From positions 22,728,149 through 22,792,148 of the forward strand of contig NC_084890.1 in the NCBI RefSeq assembly GCF_958979055.1: a DNA stretch of 64,000 bases, read 5' to 3'. The stretch comes from Alnus glutinosa (Eukaryota; Streptophyta; Magnoliopsida; Fagales; Betulaceae). Position numbers and translations under genes: made by a program. Positions 1-14,200 of the stretch are shown here, piece after piece (the stretch's first letter is position 1; each line of letters begins with the position of its first letter). The notes beneath the pieces are model-generated. The model worked only from the letters and a program-made list of their open reading frames with translations. It made no database searches and was not told the DNA's origin.

Positions 1-1438
1 CAGAAAGCATGTTTTGCAGGATGGGCCAGCTGCAACCCGGACATTGGATTTGGCCTCTACACTTGAAGTAGGAGCTGGTGGTGCCCGTCCAGATGGTGAA
101 GCTGATCTAAACGGTTACAACCTTAGATCAGTCCTGACTATTGCTTTCCAATTTACTTTTGAGAACCACTTGCGGGATAATGTGGCTGCCATGGCTCGCC
201 AGTATGTGCGTAGTGTTGTAGGGTCTGTTCAGAGGGTTGCCATGGCTATTTCCCCCTCCCGCCTTAGCTCCCATATGGGGCCCAAATCCCTTCCTGGTTC
301 ACCTGAGGCTCTTACTTTGGCACGCTGGATTTGTCGGAGCTACAGGTTGACATCTAAGTTTCGTTCAAATTTTGTATCTTTTATTGCTGATCAGTTCTTT
401 TTAGTTGCATTTTCATTGAAGGGTTGTTAAAATAACCTTCCATCATGAAAGATTTGGTAATCAAGTATGCTCAAATGTCCGTGCTTATTTCTCTATGACA
501 TGTGTCAGGATCCACACTGGGGGAGAGCTCTTTCGGGTTGACTCTCAAGCTGGCGATGCTATCTTAAAGCAACTCTGGCACCATTCTGATGCAATTCTAT
601 GCTGTTCGGTGAAAACAAATGTAATATTTTTTTTCTGCTTCTTCAGCTGTTCTGTAGTTCTAAATTTCCTCTATTCAATACATCTTAGAGAAATATGCCT
701 TAGATTTTACCAAATGAATCAAGGTGAAGTAGAAAACATCTTCTTTTACAATTTCTGTTCTTTTGCCTAATCGATTAAACAAAGTTTGCGAAGGTCCTAG
801 TCATGTGTGTGTGAAAGGAAGGTAATCCAATTGCCATAAATGTGATTGCAGGCATCTCCTGTGTTCACCTTTGCAAACCAGGCTGGACTTGACATGCTTG
901 AAACAACTCTTGTGGCCCTTCAAGACATAATGCTTGACAAGATTCTTGATGAAGCCGGCCGGAAGATTCTCTGTTCTGAGTTCTCCAAGATCATGCAGCA
1001 GGTAATACTGCCTTGAGCTTACAATTAGAGTGGGATAACCTGTGATTATACTTTTCTTAGGCCGATGAAAAAAAATATACTATACTGAAATGCATTTGAA
1101 AGTATTAAAACATTAAATATATTGCAAAATAATAGTCTTTACTAACAACCAATACCCTCATTCAATTTGTTCAGTATCCAAAACATTATCTTTCCAATGT
1201 CATTGGTTTTATAGTTGCCACACAACTCTGTTCTTTTGGCATTCAATGAGAACTGGTCAAAAGCCATCTAATGTGGTTCTTCAAATAGCAGGGATTTGCA
1301 TATCTACCAGCAGGAATATGCGTTTCCAGCATGGGCAGGCCGGTGTCTTATGAGCAGGCAGTCGCATGGAAAGTTCTCAACGACGATGATTCGAACCACT
1401 GCCTGGCCTTCATGTTTATAAACTGGTCTTTTGTGTGA
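1..1438 (+). CDS. Class III HD-ZIP transcription factor, PHABULOSA/PHAVOLUTA type, 3' end (partial)
   Basis: These are the last four exons of a class III HD-ZIP transcription factor, a nuclear regulator of leaf adaxial polarity, meristem and vascular patterning. Exons by GT-AG junctions are 1-345, 509-620, 852-1001 and 1292-1438, with the stop TGA at 1436-1438. The frame opens with TRTLDLASTLEVG, then FENHLRDNVAAMARQYVRSV, LPGSPEALTLARWI, and the C-terminal MEKHLA region (WHHSDAILCCS, VFTFANQAGLDMLETTLVAL, GRPVSYEQAVAWKV, ending NWSFV). The HTGGELFRVDSQ and ALQDIMLDK stretches fit PHB/PHV better than REV or ATHB8/15. The homeodomain, leucine zipper, START domain and the miR166 target known in the family lie upstream of the window. 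A possible splice acceptor (ttttgcag, 12-19) means the first exon may really start at 20. No frameshift is visible. Confidence 0.93.
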
Positions 1439-4400
1439 TGTTAGAAGTAAGCACCCAGAGACTCAAAAGCACTCTAGCTATTTATTAAGTTATGTATTTT
1501 GGCAAGTAGAACTTAAAAGACATTATGACATATGAATGTAGTCGTGGCAGGATCTCATTTAAACATACCTATATGTATGTATGTATGTGTTAAGGCTGTA
1601 TGTTTGCTTAATTAATGGGTTCAGTTCGGCTGTCAAATCTCATTCTTATCCAAAAGTCTTTGAATTTAGTTGAAGCTTTCACCAGAATAGATACTGTTGG
1701 GAGTGTAGGTAGCAGCAATGGGGGCCGCCTCCTAGTTTGGTCACTTGGCACATTCCATTTTCTATGTTGCTGTTTACTAATTTGGTATGAGTACCAATTG
1801 TGTCATGATAAGCAGGCCACAGATATAGAAAGATGGAAATATTCCTAGTAGGTAGTCATGGACAATGGTATTTTTGTTTGCTTGTGAAGGGAGTGGTGTT
1901 CTGTAGTCAAATTTGTTTGCAAGAGTGGGTTATTTATTCTCTTCCTTAGTCATGCAGAGGTTTGGTTGCATAAAAGTCAAATTTGTGAGTAATCATGTCT
2001 AATTATTACTCTTTGTGTAACATCAACCATCTTCTTACACCTACACCCGAAGACAAACCCGACAAACCCGAACATGTCGAATTCAACCGGACCCGGATAA
2101 TTATTGGCTTTGTTTGACAATGCTTTTTGAAAAGAAAGAAAAAAAAAAATTTGCTTATAAAAGTTAGTATTAACATGCTCTAGACACAAAATACCTAAAA
2201 TTATGTCTACTTTTATGTCATATCAAATCCTTTCTTTTTTCTTTTCTTTTTTTTTTTGACTAAAAAGCAGAAAGAATACTCTAAAATGTCTAATCAAACA
2301 AACCCAATTTGTGAGCAGTTTTCCTCTGTTAGATGCAAGGTTTGGTTGCATAAAGACAACTCATAGGGAATGAAAATCCTTTCTCTCTACACATTTATAG
2401 TTCAGGATTTTTTTTTTTTTTTTTTTTTTTTTAATAATGGACAAGGGTTACAAAGGGATCCTCATCAGTTCAAACTTTCGATAACCAAATGAACCAACCA
2501 TTCCCTTTTAACGGCTATGGTCTGATCCTTTTTAGTGCTACATTCTTTGTTATGACTTTCAATGTTATTAAATTATTACTTATTTAAAAATTTAGACAAA
2601 TAATAAATGATAAATTTAATTATTTAATCAATACTTTTAATTTTAATAAATGAGTCCTAGCAAGTAGGATAATATTCAACTGAAATATAAAGTCCAGTTC
2701 GAACTTAAGAGCTTTGCTCAGTCTTATTACTATAGTTGCAGCTACTCACCAAGCATCAACGTCTTTCTCTTGTCCTTCCATCCTAATCTTTTAGAAACTA
2801 ATAATTGGATCTGTAAACTCACTTGAATGAAAGATGTAAGTCTTACGGATTTAATAATTAATTTTTAAAAAAGTTATATAAATAAATAAATAAATAAAAA
2901 AAATACAAATAACAGTTCTCAATCACATTACCCACTCCAACGGCCCCTTTAATGGCATTAGAGTTAAAAAGTTATTATGTCAGGTCAATTCATTCTTAAT
3001 TTTTTATTTAATGCTTTTCTTTTGTACTGTTTGAACTACACTGTGGTATGGTCTTGACTCCAGCTATTTTTATAGTTTTTTTTTTCTTTAAATTACTATT
3101 TGAGTTTGTTTCTTCATATATATATATATATGAAAATTGAAATAAGAGTGCAGCTTTTACAGGGTGAAATTAATTAAAGTACTGTAGAAACAGCATTAAC
3201 TTTAATCACTACAGTCTACAGAGCCTCCCTACCTACCTCCCCCAAACAGCAGGCCTAAATTTATGATAAGGATGAAGCACACCATTATATATTTCTTCCC
3301 CTTCTTCTTTTGTGAAAGCTTGAATCCTCTAGCTGGGATTCGATTTGAGTGCCATGCTGCTATTTAATTTTTATTAACAAATTAACCTCTTTATTTATAG
3401 TAATACTAATCTCTTTCTCGGTGTTCGTCCCGTATTTATTAAATCACTATTTATTCCAAGCGTTTAAGTCGATAATAATGAGTAAATTTACTAACTGAGG
3501 CCCTGCATGAACATATAATATTTAATTGCCTCAAAAGCTAAAATTGATAAGAAATAATAAATTTAATTATTTAATTAATATTCTAACAGAATTTATATTA
3601 ATCAAATTTTTGGGTATCAAAATTATTTTTATTGCTACGTAATTTCAATTATATAACGGTCCGAACAGAAAACTACTAAATAGCATTATTAAGATAAATA
3701 CATCAATAATTTGATAATTATATTATAATTTTTCTGAAGTTTGATAATTTTGGCTTGTTATGGACCTACGTGTGAGTTTTTTCGTCTCACTAGCTTGTCG
3801 GATAATAAGATTCATGCATTTGATTTGCTGAGTAGTCAAAATCCAGAAGGTCAAAATTTGACCGATTCCAGCTTTAAGTATCTCAGGGGAAATTATATTC
3901 ATCTCCCTCAACATTTAGTGCAATGTCTTAAATTTTTAAATTTGGTTAATATATCCTCTTGATTTATTATTGGGTTGTAATGTTTGTCTTTTGTCTTTTG
4001 CTTGCAAAAAGACAAAACTATCCACAATTTTTAATTTTTTTTTAATTTCTTTTATTATTTTTGTAGGAATATTTTCTCTGTTTGGAAGTAAATGGAGATA
4101 TTGGTACATTAATCAAATTGAAATACTAAGGGTGCATTTAACATTGCAATTTAGATCTGTTTCCTTCCCTTCTTCATTTTTCTCATTACGGACGATTTAT
4201 GAGATGAAGGTTAGTCGCATGTGAAGGATTATCTCTCACGACCGGTTTAAATAATTTTTCTAAGATATTTGACTACCATTGTCTTAGATTTAGTATGCTC
4301 GAAGCAGATCTGCTCTTTAATTTTTTTTTATACATAGGTTAGCGGAAGATGAAAGTCATAAATATCACTGAATTTTGTTTGTATATATGATTTTGTAATC

Positions 4401-4570
4401 TCATAGCATGTGGTTATGATTTTGCAGAACTTTATGTTTTGTGATGTAAGAGCTTCATGTTTGTGATCTTTGATCAATAAAAAAATTAGATATTTCGTTA
4501 AAAAATAAAAAAATTACAGAAAAATATTGATTTTAGACCAAATTGTTAAAAAAAAAAAAAAAAAAAAAAC
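1439..4570. other. Intergenic DNA downstream of the HD-ZIP III gene
   Basis: The first few hundred bases are likely 3' UTR. Beyond that the DNA is strongly AT-rich, with a poly-T run near 2408-2433 and a short (TA)n at 3117-3131. Small ORFs here have no recognisable motifs and no coding-like composition. I see no gene. Confidence 0.6.
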
Positions 4571-4801
4571 GTATCGTTTGATTGTGAGTTTTTAAAAAAT
4601 TATGATTCAAAAAATTATAAAAAATGTGTTTTTAAATCACTGGTAATAAGGTACGTTTTTAAAAAAACGCATGATTTTTAAATGGCAAATTGTAATTTAT
4701 TAAATGTTTAACTGTGTTGCTAAAAATTATATTTTTAAGTAACACTTTTTTTTTTAAAAAAAAAAAAACTTTTAAAAATCATAATTTCAAACCGACCTTA
4801 A
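4571..4801. repeat. MITE-like AT-rich element, family 1 (copy 1)
   Basis: The segment begins with cgtttgattgtgagttttt and ends with aaaatcataatttcaaacc, which are imperfect inverted repeats. The interior is a series of AAAAATTACG/ATCGTTT-like blocks. Related sequence recurs at 22658-23062 and 56711-56964, so it looks like a dispersed non-autonomous DNA element. There is no coding capacity. Confidence 0.5.
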
Positions 4802-7480
4802 AAAGACAGTACAAATGGAATGATGGATTGGGGGTGATAAAATATATAGTTTCTCCTTTATGATATCTTATTTTAGAAGCCAAAACCGAAAGAAATGAGA
4901 TTAAATACGAAAATTACAAGAGTTATTTTTAAACTTTTTAATAAGAAGAATACTGGTGATGGTGACATGGTGTCCATTAATTTTCCTTAAAGTTGGGGAG
5001 TGGACCCCAGATTGAAACGGGGACCACTTGAGGAGAATCGTTAATTCTGTTGGACACAGATTTGAGTAGGGTCCATAAGAATCTGGCAGGCAGGGACATC
5101 CACATGTCCACGTACGCCTACAAAAAATAGTCAAGCGAAAATATGACACATCTTCACCGTTCAACTACCACAGCCACGTCACTGTTCTCCACCCCTCCTA
5201 CATACTACATACTGCTTCAAAAGGCGTGCCCACACCCCATTACTCTCTCTCCCTCTGCTCAATGCTGCTATATCTGATACCGTAGGATTTTTTCTCTCTT
5301 TTTTTTTTTTAAAAAAATTTTATTTATTTATTTATTTATTTTTAATTTTGAAACTCTATAAGCTAATTTCCTATTAAATTCATAATGAAATCAAATTTAA
5401 TTATTACTACATTCTTAGCAATTTTTAATTATCCGATCCTTGAAAATAATTGTGTTTAAAGTTGTTTGTTAATATTTTTATTTTTACTAAAACAGAAAAA
5501 TTAAACCCAAAAATCTTTATGGTGCCCTTTGATAAATAAGAGATGATTGTAAGCTTACTCCTTTGACAGGGGGCGGTCACAAGCCACAAAGAGGCTCACG
5601 ACTGCCCCGATGAAAGGATGGTTAGACGACGACCGAGCCACCCATGACCACTATGATCGACGCCTATTTGATGTAAAGGATAACGAAAGTCTTGAATTTA
5701 AAATAGGTCTCAAATATATCAATTAAACCTTTAGAATTAAATTAATTTTTTTTTTTTAAAAAAAAAGACAGCAATGTGGAGGGGTATTATTGTCAAGTTG
5801 AGAGCACAAACTGCATGGATGAGAGAGGCAACTTTAGGAGTCCAACCCAAGCACCCACCGTGAAGAAAAAGTAAGCACATTTTTAGCGCGAAAGCCCCTG
5901 CGCTTTCTGACCAATCAGAGCACGGTACAATCTTTTCTTGGCGGTGTGAGAGAACGGTGGGGTCCGCGCGTGCGCCACTACATCACCCACACATACGCCA
6001 CCCAATGTAAACAAAAACAAAAAAAAAAAAAAAACAAAAAATATCTCTCTTCACACCCATGCCCACATGCCCATGATCATCCTCACCATCATCATCATGA
6101 CTCATGGGCATTGGGCATCCACCATCGCGGGACCCACCGGAGAGCGTAGGCCAATGGTGATAGCCGATAGGGGATAGGGATAGGGGGACCTAGGGGTTTT
6201 TTTTTTTTTTTGTTTCCCTTTTCAGTGTTTGAAAAACGAGGCGTTTTAAAGGTGAGTGCGAAAGGCAACTGTGTTTTCGAGCCTCGAGCTCTTTTTTCTC
6301 CTTCCATGGCTACTTATTAAATAAATATTAATAAATAATCTCGCTTGCTCTCTCCGCGTGGAGGCTCTTCCCGTGCTGTCCGCTTTTGTCGACAGACAGT
6401 TGTACATTAAAGCTCGCAAAAAGCTCTTTTTTTTTCAATTTTTGTTTTTGATTTTGCAGATTATGAGAAGAAGGTGGGGAGAGTGCTTTTGGGTCCTTTT
6501 TCATGGCACTGTAACTGGTGGTTTTCTTTCCTAAGACAAAAACCAATAAAAAGACATTAAAGTGGAAAGATCTCCAGCTTTACAAAGCCCAAGGAAAGTG
6601 TGATCAGGGCTGGGCCGTAGATCTTTTTGTTTAAAGATCTAGACTATTTAGTAGACTATCATGGCTCTGGGATTCTGGGACTTTAATTTTAGGGTGGCTT
6701 TGGTTGACTGGGGGAGATTTAATTTTAGGGTTTTGTTTCTGTTGAAGGGTAATGATGACGGATGGCCGATGGGGATGATGAGGAATGGGAAGTTGGGGGA
6801 TTTTTTAGTCTGCATGGAAGTCTGGTTATGGGAAATTTTTAGGAGTTTCTTTTTAGGGTTTTGGGTTGGACAAGAGAGACAAACTACCATGTTTGAATTT
6901 TTGGTTTACTTGCAGTGTCTGTTTTTTCTGCATGTGTACAGGGATCCTCACGAAGAAACTGTGTAGATTAAAATGTAATAGTATTATTCATTAAAAAAAA
7001 AAAAAAAGTACTAGAGGCTATGCTCATTTGATAATGCTCTTTTGAAAGATCGAAAAAAATTATTACTATTTTTTTTATTTACAAAAAAAAGAGAAGAGAA
7101 AACTAATTTTTCTTTTTTTTAAAAAAAATTAATCTAAAAAGTGTTGCCAAACATATTTTAGGTGAGTATATTTTATTTTTGGTTTTAATTTTTTTTTTTG
7201 ATTTGACATAAAGATCAAAATAGTTTTCAATTTTTGTGTTTTGAGTTATTTGTTAATTAACTCCCCTTGGCTAACCTTGGTTTTTATTTTTATTTTTTTA
7301 GTTTTAGTTTTATTTTTTGAATTTTTTATTTTATTAAGTTTTTCATCTTTGGGAAACAGTAACAATTTTTTGTAGTTTGAGGGAATATTGTCTAAATTGA
7401 AAGTTTCGGGAGGGCATTGTCAATTAGTGGTAGTTTAAGGAGATATGTAGACTTTATCCTAAAACAAAAAAAGATAATAA
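4802..7480. other. Intergenic stretch with a less AT-rich tract at about 5840-6660
   Basis: Most of this is simple AT-rich sequence. Between about 5840 and 6660 the GC content rises and there are CCAAT-like and CpG-containing blocks such as ggtccgcgcgtgcgcc near 5961. A 101-codon open frame at 6661-6966 (+) has odd Trp/Phe/Gly-rich composition and matches no family I know. The tract could be the promoter or leader of an unrecognised transcript, but nothing proves that. Confidence 0.35.
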
Positions 7481-8600
7481 GAAAATTTTAAGGAAAAAGT
7501 CCACGTATCCCTTAAACTATCAGACAATTTGTAATGTCCGCCGACCTTTTAATTGAAACAATGCATTCTGAAACTACCAAAAAATTGCTATGTTCCAAAA
7601 CTGACAAAAATACCCTTATAAACATTTTAGAAAAAATGAAAATAAAATAAATAAAATTATATGAATATTTGTCTTTTTGAGAATTTTTTGGGGGCATTTT
7701 TGCCCTTTTGTGGTACAAAATGGATACATTACAATTTTATGAAAGTTTGGAAGGACTTTACTTCAATTAAAAGTTTGAAAGACATTGCATATTGCTTGGT
7801 TGTTAGAGAAAATGTGTACTTTTTTCAAATTTTAACAAACAAAGCCAATACTTTTAGTCGATTATTCCTACAAAATTTTATGCACACTTTTCGAGATGTC
7901 ACCGATCAATAGAATATCGAAATAACCGTTACTTTTGTTATAATATATATTTTATATTACGTTCGTGTATTTTTTTATAATAATATTTATCATTTAGGTT
8001 TGATTTTCTTGTAGGGTTTATTCCAATTATGTTAGAATATTTATATTTTCTAAATAGTGAATAAACAAGATGTAACCCATACGTCTTTCTTCATTTTTAC
8101 TTAGGCTCTCTTTTTCTTGCTCTTTCACATAATATTATTTTTTATTTTATATTTATTTCTACAACTTTAAATAATAATTAGCAATTGCAATTTCCACCCA
8201 TTGTGAATCCAAATAACTTACTTATCGATAAAAAAAAAAAAAAAAGGAAATAAAATACCCAGAAGAAAAGAAAAATGAGATAAAAATAAATAAACCTGAA
8301 GAAAAATCAGTCTTCGACATTTGAAAGAACTTTTAATTTCTCTCACATGTATGAAATAAATAATTTTATTCATCGCATATTTTATATCATTGGACCAATA
8401 ATTATAATTTCTTAATTTCTAATTTATATATGAAAGTATACAATAAAAATTTACGTTTTCAGTCAAACTCAATTTTCATTACTATTGGGTGGCAAACTCT
8501 TTTGCTTGTTTCAACAATTTTCCCAACATGAATCAAATTAATAAAGGATTAGATATAAGGGACATTATTAACCCCCCCCCCCCCCGCCCCGAACTTATAA
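7481..8600. other. AT-rich intergenic DNA with a dispersed-repeat-like block
   Basis: The block at about 7490-7720 contains the phrase type 'cccttaaactatcagac ... aaactaccaaaaaattg'. It resembles phrases near 43430-43470 and 60420-60560, so it is probably a dispersed repeat fragment. A C-run lies at 8573-8586. No gene is seen. Confidence 0.35.
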
Positions 8601-8794
8601 TTAGATTGGTCGATGGGTCATCTACGATACAAAAAGAATGGCCACCGAAATGGCACTGGCCAAATTTTTGTTACTAATGTGCGCTTGATTCCCACAAATG
8701 CCCCAAACTACAAAAGTAGTTTTGTTCGCACGGTCAGATTAATCGACGAGTCATCTACGATACAAAAAGAATGGCTGCCGAAATGGCATTGGCC
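8601..8794. repeat. Pair of direct repeats of about 61 bp
   Basis: Segments 8601-8661 and 8733-8794 share tcatctacgatacaaaaaga followed by atggc-ccgaaatggca-tggcc, with a few substitutions, at a spacing of 132 bp. They may be two units of a decayed tandem array or a retroelement remnant. There is no coding evidence. Confidence 0.6.
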
Positions 8795-9710
8795 GAGAGC
8801 CAACAGGGAGCCTCCAATGATTAAGTTAGTAGAGTATTTGTAAGGAAAAAAATAGAATAGAAAGAGTTTTGGGCCAAAAGAACTCTAGATCTCATTTATA
8901 TTAAACTTTTTGTTTAACTGTCATTTGGTGGGCTTGTGATTATCGATGCTCTTAAGCATTTTACCATTTCTAACTATTAGACCTCTGTTTGGGTGTCTAT
9001 TGGACTCAAGGCTTTAGGCCTATGACTCATTTTTTTTAAAAAAAAAAAAAAAAAAATCAATCTTTAATTGAATAAAAATCAATCACCTAGGGCACAAAAT
9101 CTCCCTAGAAAAAGTAGAAATAATACCACAAATATAATTTAAAATTTCTTAAATCCAAACTCTATCTACCATATTGTGTTCTGGAAGTTTTGTTTTCTTA
9201 ATAAATTTATTATTCTTTCATCAAAGTAAATGTGAACTTTTGCTATCGTGTTCATTTAATAGTTTAATTTGATATTCTCAATGTTAAAATATTAATTAAA
9301 TAATTAAATAAATAATTTTTTAAATTTGAATCTTGGCTCTACAGTTTATTCTTTATTTCAGTTAAATATTTTGTGTTCGGTCTTATTTATTAAGGAAATT
9401 GAACTCACACGTAAAATGAATGTTAAAATACTAATTAAATGATTAATTTTACTATTCACTATTAGTTTAGGGTCTGTTTGGGTTTGCGAAATAAAAAAAT
9501 ATATTTTGAAATCAGTGTATCAAATACACTTTCAAGGATTAAAAAAAAAAGTTATTTTGAAAAAAATTCAAGATGTATAATTCTTTTATTACGGGAGTTA
9601 TAATTCGAAAATCAGCCAACAACGGTCCAAATATGAAGCCCAGATCCATGGCCCAAAGCTCCATTTCATCAGCGTCTCTCTCTGAGTCTGAGAGAGATCA
9701 TTAGGAGGAG
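8795..9710. other. Intergenic/upstream region of the KxDL gene
   Basis: AT-rich sequence with runs of aattaaataattaaa near 9290 and 9430. The last hundred bases before the ATG are pyrimidine/GA-rich (ctctctctgagtctgagagag, about 9674-9695), as is common for plant 5' UTRs. No other feature is recognised. Confidence 0.35.
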
Positions 9711-11248
9711 ATGGAGCAGACGGAGAAAGAGTCGATAAGAGCGGCTTCGGGGGAGGTTTCTCGTGAATTCAAAACCCTTATCAACGCTGAGGATTTGGAC
9801 TCCCTCAACCAATTGCAGCACCTTATGTACATTTCTCTCTCTATTGATTACAATATGTTTGTTGAATTGAGCTCCAAACATGATCAAAATTGGATACTTT
9901 TGTTAGTGCTTTAATAATGGCACTTTCCAATTTATACAGTTTTTTTTAATGAATATGGGAAAGAATTGTACGTAGGAGGAGATTTTGTTGTTTATAGTCT
10001 AACTTGGTTGTGATTGTGATTAATTCTAGAGAATTATGTTGGAAACCAAGAACCCATCATCATAAAATACCAAACTTTACAAAGATCCACGAACCCTGCT
10101 CCTTTAAAAAAGAAATCTCAATTCAATCTAAATATGAATTTGGATATAGGTCCTACTGTATTGGGTTCTTACTTTGTTGAGGAAGGAAAACCAATTTGCA
10201 TTTATAGCTAGAAAAGACTATGTTAATGATGAGGAAGAGGAAGTGAATGTTAAATCCAATGAGAAAAATTATGAAATCACCGATTCATCTTTACTTGAAT
10301 TTCTGAAAGTGAGTTAAGCTTCCATTTAATGAGCTATACTACCTGCACAGACGCTTAAAATGTTTGGGCATAAAGGAAGAAATTTGGGCAAACTGTATGG
10401 TTTAGCCATGTTTCTCTTTAGCCTAAAATCTGAAACATTTGTAGCTTAGACAGTTATGTCAGCTAGGCACATACTAGAACCTAAAGCATGGTCTATCTAA
10501 CAGAAAGAGCAAGAAACTGAAGTTCCAAAATAGACTTCACAATAATGCATCAGTACATTGATGATGATGTGTGGAAAATGATAGAAGGGTGCTTAGTTTG
10601 GGTAACAATGCTCTAGGATTTACGGGCCTATATGAGGTACTTAGGTCGAATTAAGGCCAAGTTAGGTTGAGTATGAGGTACGTCAAAGGATATGCTAAGA
10701 TCATAGAGAGTCTTATAATTAAGAATCTATACATGATTAGCTTGTTCTTCATATAAGTCAAAACTGATGATGAACCTAAATGGCCAAATCTTAGGCCAAT
10801 AATACAACCTTTAGTTTGTTTTGAAGCTATTAGTTTTAGTAATTAACATTTGACCATAATTTGATTCTAAAATTATGCTTTCACCATCCTATGTTAAGGA
10901 TTCCCTCTCTTTTGGAGGGGCACTCATTTGTATGCTTTATGTGTACTCAAGTTATAACCCTTTTTGGTGCCATTTAATAACACTTCTACATTATATGTTT
11001 ACGTATGTATATATATATAAATCCCACATTGAGGGTTAAGCTAGAAATAGGTTGTTACTTAGGATGGCACTTGGCACCCGGCACCTGGTAACCATTTTAT
11101 GCTGATTTTATCTTTTGGTGCCCCAAATTGCAGATTGGGAAGATTGCAGGACAGCAATGCAGTGCTGTCGCATTTCAATGAGTATTCAGAGCATTGCTTT
11201 GCTGAGGTTTCTGGGGACTTATCTAGAAATACACGTCTTTTGAGGTCT

Positions 11249-11280
<32 letters not shown>

Positions 11281-14200
11281 ACTAAGGTATGGCTAGTACT
11301 TATTTTTTGTTTCATGCTGATTGTCTAAACTTAATGGGTACTTTTTGAGACATGCCAATTATCCTGTTGCCTACAGTTTCTCTGGAGATTGTTCAAGTAA
11401 ACTCTTTAGATGTATAAGACACATTAATGCTGCATTTAGGATACATTATTATGAGGATCTTTGAACATAATCGTATATGGAAAAATAGGAGTCAAAACAT
11501 GTGTATTGAAGTGTTTTGGAGTTGGGTATCGTGAAATTGATAATAATAGGCACATCACCCAATCCTGCAACACTTGGAGTAATCCTTTGTGATTGTAATG
11601 CCATCAAGTAGATGGCCACATACATATATGTTTCTTGTGTAAATGCCTGATGCATTTCATTTTGGAGGCTGACCGACATTCAGACTGATACCTATATCCA
11701 TAACTATTAATATTCGAATACCCCTCAAGGCTAGTGATTTTGCATTTACCCTTCAAACATCCAACAAGAGAGTGCAGACTCTTGTTGTTTAATATTATAT
11801 TACTTGAAATGCCCTAATTCTGCACTCATAGCTTAAATGTTTTTCCCCCTTAAGTAATTTAATAGCTTCTGGTGTTTTAAAACTGGACTCTTAATAACCG
11901 GAAAAGTTAGAGGTTCAAGGGTCAAAAATCTGACTGGAGGGCCAACCAGCGCTGGTGCAATGTCATATATGCAAATAAAAAACTATTTTCATATTCTTAT
12001 AGATAGAACTAATATTAGAAGAAGCTTTGTTCTCATGGTAAGAGTGTTAGTGAAATGATTATAAAGCTTGAATTTATATGGTAGCATTTACAGATTTTAT
12101 GTTTTTGTGTTGATTTATGTGAAAGAAAACTATGCATATATTATTTTTAGTGCAAAATCTTACAAAAAAGCTGATGGCCTAATGGTGAACACTCCATTTC
12201 TTGATTGGAGTTCGAATTTTGCAATTGTTAAGCTAAAAAATATTTTCAAATAAACTCATGGCAATGAATTTCGTGGGTTAAACCATTTTAAATGTATGGA
12301 TTGCAAAATCATTAAGAAAAAGAGCAGTTGGTCTATACTCTATTGGTGAGTAGTTTGTGGGGTTCAACATCCACACCCAGCTACTTTAAGAAAATCACAA
12401 CTTAGGCTGGATTACAAATCCCAAAATAGCTGATTTTATTTTAATTACAAATCTCAAAATATACTGGATGGGCCAATGGGTCAAATACGTCCAATGCGGG
12501 TATTTAACCTACTTAATTTAGAGGTGCAATATGGATGGGAAAGAGACCCATCCATAGTTTGACCGGTCCAACCTCTCGGTCTGGTTTAGGTTTTAAAACA
12601 TTGATAGCAACCTTAAAAAAACGCAACATCATGTTGTATGGAAGCTGTGAGTACTCATACATAACTTTTTTGATAAGTAATGTCAATTCATTAATAAAGC
12701 GCAAAGGGGCGCAACTTTAATTTACTGGAAATATACAAGAGTGCCCCTAATAGGAACGAACAAAAAAAAAATTAAAAAAATCTGCATAAGTAAAAACATT
12801 CAAGCTATGCTGAGATGCCATCCAAATATACAATGTGTTGAGCAATCGCTTCCTTAATTTCACCATCGATGTCTCTACATCTTCAAAGTGCCGCGCATTA
12901 CGCTCCGGCCAAATATACCACATTAAACACAAAGGAACTAACCGCCAAACTTCCTTTGCTGGACCATACCCAAACAATGCACTCCAACTAGTCAACAACT
13001 CCAGCACCATTCGTGGCATAACCCACTCTACCCCAAATAAAGTAAGAATGTAACTCCATAGATTTCGGGCAACTTCGCAATGAAGTAACAAATGTTCTAT
13101 TGACTCCCCACTCTTTTTATACATACAACACCACTCTATCACCACGACATTCCGCTTTCGAAAATTGTCATGCGTCAAAATTTTACCGAAAGCTGCTGTC
13201 TATACAAAGAAAGCCACCATTGTCGGAGCCTTAACATGCCAGATACTCTTCCACGGAAATGAAGGGCCATCTTTCCTATTTAACACTTCATAATAGGACT
13301 TCACTTCAAATAAACCCCTTTTGGAGAGATTCCAAATCAACCTGTCATCCTCTTTATGCCGAACCGAAATAAAATGAAGCCGAGTGAAGAAAGAAACTAA
13401 TACATAACTAAGGCTTGATGGTTTAGTTGCATAGAAACTTGTGGTTTATGTAAACATCAAACATTAGGTTTTAAGAACAAATTGTATCATCTAAAGAATG
13501 CATAATTGGCGAGCTCTCATGCCCTTTGAAATTAGTACTATGCATTGCACTTCATAGAATGTGCTTTTGTATATGTTTTGAATGAGGGGGACAGTTTTGG
13601 TGGGAGATTGAGGAGAATATTATGATTCTTTGAGAGTGAGACCATTTTATCGTAAAATCAAGGGCTTCCAAAATTATTTGCCGAGATTTTAAAAAGAAGT
13701 TAAGGGAAAACAAATCCTATTCTCATTATGAAGAAAGATGACATTTTTTGCACTTTTAAGCAAGTGTACTATAGTGGCTGATTTTCTCCCACTAGCTATA
13801 TTAAAAAAGAAAAACACATTCCTCTTTATTCTTTTTTCCTTTTGGGTTTAGTTGCAATATGTTATTCATCTCTATTAAATGGATAATTCACACTGATCAA
13901 ATTGATAGTGGTAGTAGTATGCTCCTTTTCTTTAGGGTGGGAAGGGGGATTGACTAATGTTTTAAAGTCTCACAAAGGCCATTTTGGGAACAAATGTTCC
14001 TTTTAAAGACAATAGATTAGTATAGGTCTAATAATCAATTGATTGGGACTGACTTCAATTAAGAACAATCGTTACTAGTGGCTTATTGCAATCCTCCTCG
14101 TGCTTGCTTATTATTTGTCTCTCTTCCCCATTCTTATAGGTGTGCTAATAGGCTTGAAAAACTTCAGAGGGATTTTTAATGGGTTGGAATTGGTAATGAG

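Noticed and set aside
3301..3350. B-box-like gattcgatttg suggesting a tRNA
   Set aside because: No A box at suitable distance and no stem pairing.
5946..6307. Short ORFs on both strands in a GC-richer tract
   Set aside because: Low-complexity Lys and His runs, no domain, no splice-site support and opposite-strand overlap. Not coding.
6661..6966. 101-codon plus-strand ORF with a good ATG
   Set aside because: Odd Trp/Phe/Gly-rich composition, no family match and an equally long antisense frame. Kept only as a remark.
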